Source of the DNA: Bacteroidaceae bacterium
GTDB lineage: Bacteria; Bacteroidota; Bacteroidia; Bacteroidales; Bacteroidaceae
Length of the DNA: 39,708 nucleotides
Assembly: GCA_017407905.1 (NCBI GenBank)
Contig: JAFQVS010000008.1
Location: 1 to 39,708, forward strand
Direction of reading: 5' to 3'
In this document: piece after piece, positions 24,880-35,200 of the stretch
Layout: the number at the start of each line of letters is the position of its first letter
Numbering within the stretch: position 1 is the first letter of the stretch
The notes under the pieces: generated by a model
The model's input: the letters and a program-made list of their open reading frames with translations, nothing else
What the model was told of the DNA's origin: nothing
Databases searched by the model: none
Position numbers and translations under genes: made by a program

Positions 24880-26151
24880 TTATTTGTTGTTTTTTGTTCC
24901 GAATTTGGGGTCAATCTTCAGTAGCGCCGATACAGCGAATGTGGCAAGGCAGCATATCATAACCCATATAAAAAAGTATTTGTATCCTATCGCCTCTTGA
25001 ATGTAGCCCGACACCATTCCCGGGAGCATCATTCCAAGTGCCATAAAGGCCGTGGAGATTGCGTAGTGGGCGGTTGCATATTCGCCGCGCGAAAAATATA
25101 TAAGGTATAGCATATAGGCTGTAAAGCCGAAGCCGTAGCCCAGCTGCTCGATGAATATGCAGCTGTTTATTGCAAGCAGGCTGTCGGGCTGAGCGTAGCT
25201 CAGATAGACATAAACAAGGTCGGGCAGGGAGATTGCAAGCACCATAGGCCACAGCCAATATTTGAGGCCCTGCCGCGAGATACATATTCCGCCGGCTATT
25301 CCACCGATTATTAGGCCTATTACGCCTATCGTGCCGTATGTGATACCTATCTGCTCGGTTGACATCCCGAGGCCGCCCACAGCCTTTGCATCCAGCAGAA
25401 AGGGGTTAATCATTTTTACCAATTGTGCCTCGGGCAGGCGGAAAAGGAGCATAAAGAGAAGGGCGCACACTATCCCGGGCTTCTGAAAATAGCTTAGGAT
25501 GATTTTTCCGAAATTGCCTCCTGCCTCGCCCACGCTGTGAATGTTGCGCGCAGCATCCTTGTGTGGCGCGGGTAGGAATTTTGTGTGGTATAATCCCATA
25601 AGAAGAAGTATGGCTGCCAGCGTGGCGAATGTGATGCTCCACGCAAGGGCAATGTTGCCCGTGTGTGTTTCGAGCAGGCCGGCAAGGATTATCAGCACCC
25701 CCTGCCCGAAAATCGTGGCTATGCGGTAGAAGATACTGCGTATTCCGCTGAAGAAAGATTGCTCTTGCTCGTCGAGGCCCAGCATATAAAAGCCGTCGGC
25801 GGCAATGTCGTGCGTGGCCGAGCTGAAGGCAATGAGCCAAAATAGACACAGTGTCCATTGAAAGAAATTGCTCGCCGGGATAAGGAAAGCTATCGAGCCC
25901 AGCGCAGCGCCCATAAGAAGCTGCGTGGCGACAATCCATCGGCGGCGGGTCGAGAACATATCGACCAGCGGGCTCCAAAAGGGCTTTATCACCCACGGCA
26001 GATAGAGCCAGCTGGTGTATAATGCTATTGCCGTGTTGTCAATGTCGAGGCGTTTGTACATAATTACCGATATTACCGTAACGGCAAAGTAGGGTAGGCC
26101 CTCGGTGAAATATAGTGTCGGTATCCACGCCCACGGGTTGTGCTTACTCAT
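24880..26151 (-). CDS. AmpG-like MFS transporter
   Basis: The 423-residue inner-membrane protein has about 12 transmembrane helices and the start PWAWIPTLYFTEGLPYFAV, followed by WLYLPWVIKPFWSPLVD with FSTRRRW in the first cytoplasmic loop. This is the pattern of the AmpG/PAT branch of the major facilitator superfamily. AmpG imports GlcNAc-anhydroMurNAc peptides; relatives in Bacteroidetes glycan loci are thought to carry oligosaccharides or amino sugars. Here it is the first gene of an operon with the GH95 fucosidase and stands back-to-back with susC, so import of a glycan product is likely, though the substrate is unknown. Confidence 0.9.
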   Translation of the reverse strand: MSKHNPWAWIPTLYFTEGLPYFAVTVISVIMYKRLDIDNTAIALYTSWLYLPWVIKPFWSPLVDMFSTRRRWIVATQLLMGAALGSIAFLIPASNFFQWTLCLFWLIAFSSATHDIAADGFYMLGLDEQEQSFFSGIRSIFYRIATIFGQGVLIILAGLLETHTGNIALAWSITFATLAAILLLMGLYHTKFLPAPHKDAARNIHSVGEAGGNFGKIILSYFQKPGIVCALLFMLLFRLPEAQLVKMINPFLLDAKAVGGLGMSTEQIGITYGTIGVIGLIIGGIAGGICISRQGLKYWLWPMVLAISLPDLVYVYLSYAQPDSLLAINSCIFIEQLGYGFGFTAYMLYLIYFSRGEYATAHYAISTAFMALGMMLPGMVSGYIQEAIGYKYFFIWVMICCLATFAVSALLKIDPKFGTKNNK

Positions 26152-26253
26152 ATTTTTGCAAAATATTAAGATGTACTGTTTTCTTGCCGCAGCCTATCGG
26201 CGGCAATATGTTGTGTGTAAATTTCGTTAATTTTTGTTGAATATGCAAATTTA
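26152..26253 (-). promoter_or_regulatory. Promoter and leader of the transporter-GH95 operon
   Basis: On the minus strand TAAATTTG (26246-26253) matches TAnnTTTG, giving a leader of about 88 bases. The leader contains a hairpin, TTGCCGC/GCGGCAA on the plus strand (26184-26190 with 26200-26206). No -33 box is clear. Confidence 0.5.
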
Positions 26254-26361
26254 AGCCATATAATAATGTGTAAACTATCGCAGCCTTGTGGAAAAATGGT
26301 TAAATGTTTCGCTTGTTAATAAAAAAGATGGAAAATAAGTTAAGGTATAAGAAAATTTGTG

Positions 26362-26369
26362 TATTTTTG
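26362..26369 (+). promoter_or_regulatory. Candidate -7 box of the susC operon
   Basis: TATTTTTG matches TAnnTTTG. If used, the susC mRNA has an unusually long leader of about 460 bases that spans both tandem leader-element copies. A promoter inside the leader is not excluded. Confidence 0.45.
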
Positions 26370-26424
26370 GCAAAATTGTATATAAACGTATGAGGGCGAT
26401 TTTTTTCGGATGATTTAAGAGGCC

Positions 26425-26608
26425 GTATAAGTTTATATCGCCAATTTTATAGTGCAGGGACGGGATGTTTTTCTCTTTTTGGGGAGTGCATAGCAGGCTG
26501 TGCGGTCTTTAAAAAGAACAGACGTTCCCCGGTGTAAAAACGGCGGATACATTATGGCCCCTATAAGAAAATGTTTTTTGGAATTTTGGAAGTTGTTTAA
26601 ATTTTTTG
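26425..26608 (+). repeat. Leader element copy B1, distal copy before susC
   Basis: It has the same ordered blocks as copy A: GTATAAGTTTATA (26425-26437), AATTTTATAG (26443-26452), GGGATGTT (26462-26469), AACAGAC (26517-26523) and AAAAACGGCG (26536-26545). The AACAGAC to AAAAACGGC distance is 19 bases, as in copy A. GGGATGT can pair with ACGTTCCC (one bulged T), and CTTTTT with AAAAAG. The apical part is a separate hairpin (GCATA/TGTGC). The end differs from the other copies: TTGTTTAAATTT (26594-26605) is close to the reverse complement of the usual AAATTTAAACAG, so B2 is flanked by inverted versions of the motif. Confidence 0.65.
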
Positions 26609-26609
26609 T

Positions 26610-26764
26610 TGCCAATTTTTTATAGGTAAAGAATAGGATGTTATTTTTTAAGGGCAAGCTATGTAAGCTCAAAAAAAACAGACATCTTTGAATATAAAAA
26701 ACGGCGAAACACAAGGAAACAACATTATAAGATAATATTTCTTTGAAATTTAAACAGATTCTTA
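26610..26764 (+). repeat. Leader element copy B2, proximal copy before susC
   Basis: It contains AATTTTTTATAGG (26613-26625), AGGATGTT (26635-26642), AAAACAGACATC (26675-26686), AAAAACGGCG (26697-26706), a small hairpin with a T-rich stretch, and AAATTTAAACAGATTCTTA (26746-26764). AGGATGT pairs with ACATCTT, closing a stem with T-run against A-run and an AGCT-ATGTA-AGCT cap. It ends about 70 bases before the susC start codon and belongs to its leader. Confidence 0.7.
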
Positions 26765-26833
26765 CAAAACTCCTGAATGTTTTTTACGGGATTTATTGCA
26801 CATACAGCCTAACAACCTTAAAATTTATAACTT

Positions 26834-29800
26834 ATGAAACTAAAAACAGTTGGTATTTCACTGTTGGCGGCCTCTCTCTTAGGATTGCCGCTTTGCGGCT
26901 TTGCTCCAAAGGCAATGGCCGAGACTAATGTGATGCAACAGGATGGTGGAGTAGTCAAAGGTGTGGTAAAAGACGCCAATGGCGAGCCGGTATTCGGCGC
27001 TATTGTCTTTGTCGTGGGTACTACAAACTCGACACAGGTCGATTTTGACGGTAACTACAAACTCGACCTTGTAAAAAAAGGCTCTACAATCTGTGCGCAG
27101 ATGATGGGTTACAACAAGCAAGAGCTTGTGTGGAACGGTGGCCCGCTTAACTTTACACTTAGCGAAGAGACCGAAATGCTCGAAGAGTTTGTGGTAACTG
27201 CTATGGGTATTATGCGTAAAGAAAAGTCTCTTACATACGCCACACAGCAGATTAAGGCGGCCGACCTTCTTCAGGTGCAGGACGTTAACCTCGTAAACTC
27301 GCTCGAGGGTAAAATCTCGGGTATCACAATTACTCCAAGCGCCGGTGGTGCCGGTGGTGCATCAAAAATCACACTGCGCGGTAATAAATCAATTATGGGT
27401 GAGAATGCCCCCCTTATCGTTGTCGATGGAGTGCCTATGACAAACGGCATCCGCGGACAGGTGGGCGACGCTGCCAACCTCACATACTCGGGAACAACCG
27501 AGGGTTCGGACCCCCTTTCAATGATTAACCCCGACGATATTGAGTCGATGAACATTCTTAAAGGTGCCAATGCCGCTGCTCTTTACGGTTCGCGTGCAGC
27601 CAACGGTGTTGTGATGATTACCACAAAGAAGGGTAAAGAGGGTAAGATGGAGGTAACATTTAACTCGAACACCACATTCGATATGCCTCTGCTCACTCCC
27701 AAGCTCCAAAATAGCTATGGTGGCTTGCGCACCGATGCCACAGGCACCAATTTCATTTCTGACGGCTGGGGCGACAGATTGGGACGCACAGGTAGTAAAT
27801 TCGCATTCGACATTGAGGGTAACAAGGCTTACTACCCCGTAGGAACAAAATATCAGGCCTATTTGCGCGACTATGCCAAAGATGATATTGCCGAGTTCTA
27901 TGATATGGGTATAAACACCAACAACTCAATTTCAGTGTCGGGTGGTACCGAGAAAATCCAAACTTATATCTCATATTCTAACTCGCACTCGATTGGAATG
28001 ATTGAGAGCAACCGTTACAACCGTAACACATTCGCACTGCGTCAGACATATAAATTGTGGGACCGCATCACATTTAACGTAAGTGCAAACTACATTCAAA
28101 CAAAGAATAAGAATCGTGTCGGCGGTGGTACACTCGGTAACCCCATCTATCATCTTTATACAACTCCGCGCGACGTAGATATGGACTACTATGCCGATAA
28201 TTACGTTGCCGATGGTCAGTGGTGGTCGTCGGGTAACTCCGAGGGTATCGGTACACAAACATATTATATGTTGCAGGATGACGGTACCTATAAAAGGATG
28301 ACCGACGGACACATCCTCCTGAAAGGCCCGATGCAGCAGTGGGCTATGCAGGCTCCTATGTATAACAACCCTTATTGGCTGGCCAATATGAATTTCAGCG
28401 AGACACAGGAAGACCGCTTCTCGGCTGCATTCTCGGCAACGGTTAATATTATCGAGGGACTTAATCTTCAGGCACGTGTCTCTATCGACCATTCAAGATA
28501 CCAGAGCGAGAGCGGAACGTATGCCACCACGTGGTCAATCACCGATATGAACCGCTACGGAAGATATTTCTTGAATACCGACCGCACAAATGAAATTTAT
28601 ACCGACTATATGCTCTCGTACAACAAGCAGTTAAACGACGATTGGGCAATCTCGGCAACAGTTGGTTATGTGGGCCACACCATACGCGGACGTTATGTAA
28701 ACACCGATGCAGTGGCAACAAAGAATATGATAGGAGGCGATGATATTTTGGATGCACAGCCCAGCAGCCCGCTGCCTATTTCGGATGTCATCAACCGTTT
28801 CGACCCCTCATCGGGCGGCCCCGGCGTTACCACAAGCAGCAACAGCAGTAATTGGGACCAAGCAGCGCTTGGAACATTCCAAATTGGCTGGAAAGACAAG
28901 GTGTTTGTTGACGTATCGTACCGCCACGACTGGTATCGTCCCTTTAAACAATTCGAGTTTATGGGTACCGACGACAGCTACGGATATTTCGGCGTGGGTG
29001 GTAATGCCATCATCAGCGACCTTATCGAGCTTCCCAAATGGTTCAGCTATGCAAAGTATCGTGTAAGCTACTCCGAGGTGGGTAACTCTATTCCCAATAC
29101 TCTCTACGGTAAACTGCCTAAGGACGAGCTCACAGGCGCCGTTGCCACTAAAGGTTGGAACTTCTTTGTTCCGCAGCCCGAGAAGACAAAGTCTTTCGAG
29201 ACAGGTCTTGAGATGCAATTCCTGCGCGATTGTCTGAATGTGGATATTACTTACTACAACTCGGCAATGCACAACTCTTACCTCGAAATTAGTGGAACAA
29301 ATGGTAAGAGACAGCCTGTGAACAGCGGTATTATCCGTAACCAGGGTATCGAGCTTTCGGTTGGTTACGATTGGGCCATCAACAAGGATTGGCGTTGGAA
29401 TACCAATGTAAACTTCTCGTACAACCACAATGAGATTGAGGAGACCTATAAGAATAAGTATGGATTCAGCCAAGATATGTCAACAGGTCTTGCCGAGGGT
29501 AAGATTCAGTTGCGCTATCGCAAGGGTGGCTCGTATGGCGATATTTATATAACCGATTTTGCACGCTACGCAAATGATATTTATATTGTAGGTTACAACA
29601 GCGAGCTTCAGAGCGACGGTACCTCTATTGATGTTCCCATATATGGAACAGAGGGCGAGGGTGAGCCGGTTCACAGAAAAGGCGACCTTTATATAACAAG
29701 CGAGGGTAAGCCTACGCTCGGTGGTTACGCCGATGTATCGGGTGGTAACATTCGTGTACGCGAAAGTAACAAGGTATTCCAGACATCTGCCGGTAATCTG

Positions 29801-30328
29801 AATAGCAAATATCAACTCTCTTGGTCGAATACCATCAGCTATAAGAACTTCTCGCTCTACTTCCTTATCAACGGTCGTATAGGTGGAAAGGTAATCTCGC
29901 TCACCGAGAGCTACCTCGACGAGATGGGTCTTTCGGAGCGTTCGGGTAGTGCTCGTTTGTATGCCGAGGAGAATAATATTTATACGGCAGACGGTCGCCA
30001 CGGAATGTACCTAAACGATGGCCGCGACCTTGTTGCCGTTGAGGATTACTACAATTTTGTAGGTAGCAGCTATGCAGGAGACTACATTTACGACGCAACA
30101 AACTTCCGTCTGCGCGAGCTCTCGCTTGGTTACACTTTCCGCAACCTCTTTGGCGAGTACAAGCACTTGAACCTCTCGTTCATCTGCCGCAACCTCTTCT
30201 TTATCTATAAAGATGCGCCCGTTGACCCCGATGTATCTGTATCAACAGGTAATGGTCTTGGTGGTATTGACGTGTTCAACTTCCCCTCGGCTCGTTCGTT
30301 CGGTCTCAACTTGAAACTTAATCTTTAA
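26834..30328 (+). CDS. SusC-like TonB-dependent glycan transporter
   Basis: The 1164-residue outer-membrane protein has a signal peptide (about 1-29, ending AMA), a carboxypeptidase-D-like regulatory domain (about 40-110: VVKGVVKDANGEPVFGAIVFV), a TonB plug (about 120-235, with LEGKISGITITPSAGGAGGASKITLRGN and APLIVVDGVPM) and a 22-stranded barrel that ends in the aromatic-poor NLKLNL. No N-terminal STN domain is seen, so it does not look like an anti-sigma signalling receptor. With SusD it should import large oligosaccharides released at the cell surface. susD follows after 44 bases to its preferred start. The linked GH85 genes point to N-glycans as substrate. Confidence 0.95.
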   Translation: MKLKTVGISLLAASLLGLPLCGFAPKAMAETNVMQQDGGVVKGVVKDANGEPVFGAIVFVVGTTNSTQVDFDGNYKLDLVKKGSTICAQMMGYNKQELVWNGGPLNFTLSEETEMLEEFVVTAMGIMRKEKSLTYATQQIKAADLLQVQDVNLVNSLEGKISGITITPSAGGAGGASKITLRGNKSIMGENAPLIVVDGVPMTNGIRGQVGDAANLTYSGTTEGSDPLSMINPDDIESMNILKGANAAALYGSRAANGVVMITTKKGKEGKMEVTFNSNTTFDMPLLTPKLQNSYGGLRTDATGTNFISDGWGDRLGRTGSKFAFDIEGNKAYYPVGTKYQAYLRDYAKDDIAEFYDMGINTNNSISVSGGTEKIQTYISYSNSHSIGMIESNRYNRNTFALRQTYKLWDRITFNVSANYIQTKNKNRVGGGTLGNPIYHLYTTPRDVDMDYYADNYVADGQWWSSGNSEGIGTQTYYMLQDDGTYKRMTDGHILLKGPMQQWAMQAPMYNNPYWLANMNFSETQEDRFSAAFSATVNIIEGLNLQARVSIDHSRYQSESGTYATTWSITDMNRYGRYFLNTDRTNEIYTDYMLSYNKQLNDDWAISATVGYVGHTIRGRYVNTDAVATKNMIGGDDILDAQPSSPLPISDVINRFDPSSGGPGVTTSSNSSNWDQAALGTFQIGWKDKVFVDVSYRHDWYRPFKQFEFMGTDDSYGYFGVGGNAIISDLIELPKWFSYAKYRVSYSEVGNSIPNTLYGKLPKDELTGAVATKGWNFFVPQPEKTKSFETGLEMQFLRDCLNVDITYYNSAMHNSYLEISGTNGKRQPVNSGIIRNQGIELSVGYDWAINKDWRWNTNVNFSYNHNEIEETYKNKYGFSQDMSTGLAEGKIQLRYRKGGSYGDIYITDFARYANDIYIVGYNSELQSDGTSIDVPIYGTEGEGEPVHRKGDLYITSEGKPTLGGYADVSGGNIRVRESNKVFQTSAGNLNSKYQLSWSNTISYKNFSLYFLINGRIGGKVISLTESYLDEMGLSERSGSARLYAEENNIYTADGRHGMYLNDGRDLVAVEDYYNFVGSSYAGDYIYDATNFRLRELSLGYTFRNLFGEYKHLNLSFICRNLFFIYKDAPVDPDVSVSTGNGLGGIDVFNFPSARSFGLNLKLNL

Positions 30329-30372
30329 TTAAGTGATTAGGAATATTTATGAATAATAGAAAATTTACGGAT

Positions 30373-32199
30373 ATGAAAAAATATTTGATGTTTGCCGGCT
30401 CTTTGCTTGTTGCGACAATGAGTTTGCAGTCGTGTCTCGATTATGACGATCCGGGAGATGAAATGGGTGTTGGTGCCATTATGGGCGAGACAACCACTTA
30501 TATAGGAAATGTCGATACAATTATGTATCATACGCTGCCAACAGAGGAGGGCGTAAGGAATGCAATCGACACGCTCGACCGCTTCGGCTATTTTGGTCAG
30601 TCGTTGGCCGGTCAGTATAATATGCGAGGCGGTAAAGAGGCCGGAATGCCTGCTGCACACGCCTATCAGCGTCAGTACTCTTTGGGTCCCGATACATACG
30701 CTCAGTATTTCACTGTGCCTCATAAAGACTTTATGTATGGTACTCTGACATCTACCTACAATGTATCGCCCGACTTTAATGGCGGCCCTCTTGGTGCTTA
30801 TACAATGGCCAAGAATGCCATTATGCCTCTCTTGCACCATCCTATGGTAGATTCTATTCCCGAGATTAAGGCTATCAACCTGCTTTATTATTGTGTGATA
30901 GCACAGGAGCAGGCCGACCTTTCGGGTCCCTTCACATATCTCGAGGATAAGCAAAATTCCGAGACTCCGTACGAGTATAACGACCTAAAGACCATCTATT
31001 ATGGTATTGTAGAGAATCTCGACACCATCGTAGCTTGTCTCGAGAATTACGAGACACGTCCCGATTGGTACAAGGAGCAAATAGGCAATGTCCTTGTCGC
31101 TTATCATCAGACTAACCGCTCGATGATTACAGGCGATATGAGTATGAAGACCTATATTATGCTTGCCAACTCATTGAAATTGCGTATGGCTATGCACATA
31201 GTAAAGGTCGAGCCCGAGACTGCAAAGCGTTGGGCCGAGGAGGCGGTTGCAGGCGGCGTTGTCGAGACTGTCGACGACCAGCAGGGTCTGTATCCTATGC
31301 TCAGCGGCTTTACTCATCCTCTTATGGATATTGCCAACAGCTGGGGCGACCTTCGTCTGTGTGCATCGTTCGTGAGCCTTCTCAAGAGCCTCGACCACCC
31401 TTATACAAAGTATCTTTTCTTGCCTAACAGCGGTGATTTAACCAACAAAAAGACGGGCGAGGTTACTCCCGCCGGTACCGATATTTTTGGTATTCGTGCC
31501 GGTCTGTTGGTTGGCAACGGTCAGCTTTATCAGCAGAATCAGCGTCAGGGCTACTCGACATTCGACAATAATGTTATGGGTGGTATGATGCCTCCTCTCT
31601 ATTTCGTGAAATTGGCCGAGGTTGATTTCTTGCGCGCCGAGGGTGCATTGCGCGGATGGAATATGGGTGGCACGGCACAGTACTTCTATGAGCGCGGTAT
31701 CCGCAACGCTTATCTCGAAGACCCGATGCAGGCTCAATTCGGCTCGCCTTATATGTCTTTGGTTGATGCTTATATGGAGCAGGAGCGCCCCGTTGAGTAT
31801 GTTAACGTCGATCCTATGGGCGACGGTGAGCCTTGGCCCAGCGTAACCACAATAGGTGTTAAGTGGAACGATGCCGATGATAATGAGACTAAACTCGAAA
31901 AGATTATCACTCAGAAATACATCGCTCTGTTCCCCCTCTCGACCGAGGCGTGGGCCGAAATGCGTCGTACGGGATACCCCAAAGTATTCTCGGTGCTTAA
32001 TACCGACGACGGCGACGGCTCTATACCGCAGGGTAAGGCCGGTCAGTGGGACCCCAACAGCATAATTCGTCGTATTCCGTGGGTGCCCATCGACCCTCAG
32101 GCAGTACAGATGGTCGAGAACAGCGGTATTCCCGCACTCGGCGGGCCTGACGAACAGGCTACTCGCCTATGGTGGGACGTTGATAAACCTAACTTCTAA
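30373..32199 (+). CDS. SusD-like surface glycan-binding lipoprotein
   Basis: From ATG 30373 the product has 608 residues with a lipoprotein signal (SLQSC, Cys21). The following DYDDPGDE is an acidic surface-export signal. An upstream in-frame ATG (30349) would add eight residues before the signal peptide and is less likely. The body is alpha-helical with the TPR-like pattern of RagB/SusD proteins (YYCVIAQEQADLSGPFTYL near 160, WAEMRRTGYPKVF near 520). It forms the lid over SusC and binds the glycan. The gene is followed by an attenuator-like hairpin before the first GH85 gene. Confidence 0.92.
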   Translation: MKKYLMFAGSLLVATMSLQSCLDYDDPGDEMGVGAIMGETTTYIGNVDTIMYHTLPTEEGVRNAIDTLDRFGYFGQSLAGQYNMRGGKEAGMPAAHAYQRQYSLGPDTYAQYFTVPHKDFMYGTLTSTYNVSPDFNGGPLGAYTMAKNAIMPLLHHPMVDSIPEIKAINLLYYCVIAQEQADLSGPFTYLEDKQNSETPYEYNDLKTIYYGIVENLDTIVACLENYETRPDWYKEQIGNVLVAYHQTNRSMITGDMSMKTYIMLANSLKLRMAMHIVKVEPETAKRWAEEAVAGGVVETVDDQQGLYPMLSGFTHPLMDIANSWGDLRLCASFVSLLKSLDHPYTKYLFLPNSGDLTNKKTGEVTPAGTDIFGIRAGLLVGNGQLYQQNQRQGYSTFDNNVMGGMMPPLYFVKLAEVDFLRAEGALRGWNMGGTAQYFYERGIRNAYLEDPMQAQFGSPYMSLVDAYMEQERPVEYVNVDPMGDGEPWPSVTTIGVKWNDADDNETKLEKIITQKYIALFPLSTEAWAEMRRTGYPKVFSVLNTDDGDGSIPQGKAGQWDPNSIIRRIPWVPIDPQAVQMVENSGIPALGGPDEQATRLWWDVDKPNF

Positions 32200-32216
32200 T
32201 TTTAAGAAATAATTGG

Positions 32217-32257
32217 TCAGTGTATCCCCAAAATACGTGGGGTACACTGATTTTTTT
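32217..32257 (+). terminator. Hairpin with T7 between susD and the first GH85 gene
   Basis: TCAGTGTATCCCC (32217-32229) pairs with GGGGTACACTGA (32239-32250) with one bulged base, followed by seven T residues. It lies 22 bases before the GH85 start codon with no promoter between, so it probably lowers rather than abolishes downstream expression. Confidence 0.85.
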
Positions 32258-32279
32258 AATAATTAAAAAAACAGCAACT

Positions 32280-35200
32280 ATGAACAAAAAACTAACTCTT
32301 TTAGGTAGCCTTGCACTTATGGCTGTTGCAGCAAATGCACAGACCTATCAAGAGGGCTACATCAATTGGGGTAATTTTGCTCAACAGTTCGGAAATACAT
32401 TGAAGCAATGGACACCCGGACAGCAGGTTACCGAGGACGATAACTTCTTTATCTCGCGCGTGAAGCCTAAAGAGCGTTTCCGTAACGCAGCAACACAGGT
32501 GCGCACCGATATTACCGAGGCCAACGACAAGCGTCTGCTTATGTGGGTGCCCATCGACGATGCTGCCGAGAATGCACTGCCCAACGGCGTCTATGACTCG
32601 GAGGTATTCAATATGTGGCCTTATATTTCGCACTATGGCAACTGGACAGCGCCTCAGGGCCGCGTGCCCGGTAACTTTGCCGACGTTGCCCACAAGAATG
32701 GTGTGGCAGTGTCGTCGGTTGCGGGAATCCCCTACGGCGGATTGTATGGCAACGGCTGGCAAGAGGCAATGCAGGCAACCGTTGACGCGGGCGCCGAAAA
32801 GACCGCAAAATTCCTACACTACTATGGTGTAGATGGATTGGGCTACAACTCGGAATTTTCGGGTGGTGCTTATATCGTTAAGCAACTGATTAACTACCAC
32901 CAAGAGCTTACGGCTGCATCGAAACCCCTGAATCCTCTGTTCGAGAATCTGTGGTACGATGGTACAAACGATAATGGTTATATCTCGTTCGACCAAGGCT
33001 TCGGCACACACAACGACGATATTGCCAAGGGTGCTTCGCTCTTCTTCAACTACAATTGGAATAGCTCTTATCTGCTCGGTAAGGCGGTCGATTATGCAAA
33101 AAGTACAAACTACGACCCTCTGATGATATACGCAGGCGTGAATATGCAGGGTGCCGAGCCGGGCAGCAACAGCTGGCCTCTGCTCAAGGACTACCCAATA
33201 TCAATTGGTCTCTGGGGTGCTCACAGCACAAATATGTTTTGGGAGAGCCGTGGCGAGAAGGGCAGCGCCCCCGAGGTTAAGCAACGCACCTATATGTTGC
33301 GCACCGAGCGCTGGTTCACAGGCGGTACACGTAACCCTGCAAACACCCCCGAGATTACAAGCTCGATGAAATATCACGCCGACAACTTTACCTTCCACGG
33401 AATGTCGTCGTTTATGACAGCAAAGAGTACTCTTGCGTGGAGCTTGGACGAGGAGCCCTTCATCACATATTTCAATCTTGGAAACGGACGTTACTTCAAT
33501 TGGAAGGGCGAGCGTCAGCACAACGGCGAGTGGTATAATATCGGTGTTCAGGACTATCTGCCCACGTGGCGCTGGTGGTTCACCACAAACCTTTTGGGAC
33601 GTACGGCAAGCGAGGTTCCCGCAAGTGGCCTCGACGCCGAGTTTACTTGGGACGAGGCTTGGGTTGGCGGTTCAACCGTTCGCATTTTCGGTAGCGTAGA
33701 TTCCGAGTATCTGCATCTGTTTAAGACACAATTCGAGGTTAAGGATGGCGACGTAATTACCTTCCGCTATAAGCTGTCGAAGGGTAGCACCGACGTTAAC
33801 CTTATACTGACGGCTGTTGGCGACGAGCAGAATCCCATCGGCGAGCTCTCGGTGTGCGACGCGGCTCAGGAAGCCGATGAGGATGTATGGGTCGAGAAGA
33901 GCTTTGTTGTCGGAAAGGACGTCGATGCAGCCAATATCGCCCTCGTAGCCCTCGAATTTACAAATGCTAAGGATATTGACCTCTATTTGGGCGAATTTTC
34001 AATTGTACGCAGTAAGGCTGCCGCTCCCGCACAGCCCGTTATTGCAAGCTCAAAGGTTCTTGCATTCAGCAAATATGGCGTTGATGGAAAGATAATCTTC
34101 AATATGCCCAACGACAAGGCAGCAGGCGAGCCTTGCTACAATATCGACGTAAATACGGCGCTCTTCAAGCTATATGCTCAGCAAGAGGGTGGCGAGCCCG
34201 TGCTTATGGGTCTTACAACATCTTGGGCCGGAATGTACTATCGCGTGCCTATGGATATGACAAAGGCCGATAAGGTGCGCTTCGGTGTTGCAGCCGTTTC
34301 GCTTGATATGAACAGCGACTCCGAGATTGCTTGGGGCGAGTATCACGATGCAGGCACATACGTTTACGACGACGATATTCAGATTAACAAGACCACAATC
34401 AAGCCCGGCGAGGATTTTGAAATTTCTTACGTCGATGCTCGCCACGAGGAGGCCGTGTGGACAATCACCGATGCTAAGGGCAGTGTGCTCTACGAGCAGA
34501 CCGGTAAAGGTATTAAGGTGGCCGAGGGTCCCGCGGCTATCGGTAGCTACAATCTGAAAGTGGTAGGTAAGGAGTATGATGCAAATGGTAACCGAGTGCA
34601 GACTACACGCAATTTCGTCGGTTACATTCAGATTACAAGCGAGGGCATCGGTGCGCTTCCAAAAATCCTGACACTTACAGCCAACGGCAAAGAGGCTGAT
34701 ATTACAGTGAACGCAGGCGACGAGATTACTCTTGCTTATACGGGTCGTAAGGCCGACGGTGCGGGCTCACAGGGTGTTGACCTTGCCGAGGAGCGCTTCG
34801 GTGTTAAGGCAAGCGATATTGGCGTTGTTGGCACCGAGAGCTTCTCTACCGCCTTCTGGATTAAGATAAACAAGCTGGCAGCAGGCGAGACACAGCTTCT
34901 GGCCGTTGCCAATAAGGTTGATATGTGGCCTAAGACCGATTGGGGCTGGATATGGACAAATATCAAGGAGGATGGCACAATGGGCTCATTTACCTTCCGC
35001 GGTACCGACGCAAGCAACAATAACGAGCTTCGTTACAAATTTGCAAATACATCTGTTCCCGTGGGCACTTGGGTACATATGGCCTTTACGTTCGAGTATA
35101 ATGCCAGCCGCCAGTTGCACTGCAAATTCTATATAAACGGTCAGAGACAGGAGGTTACTGCTTGGAACCGTACAAATAGTTCTACCGACAAACCCGGCGA

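Noticed and set aside
26425-26764. CRISPR array
   Set aside because: Only two diverged units of more than 150 bases; no short repeats with uniform spacers and no cas genes.
26743-26928. Small ORF starting MKFKQIL before susC
   Set aside because: It overlaps the start of susC out of frame and has no support other than the repeated motif.
32220-32279. Upstream start for the first GH85 protein
   Set aside because: The extra 20 residues would be encoded by the terminator hairpin and would precede a normal signal peptide.
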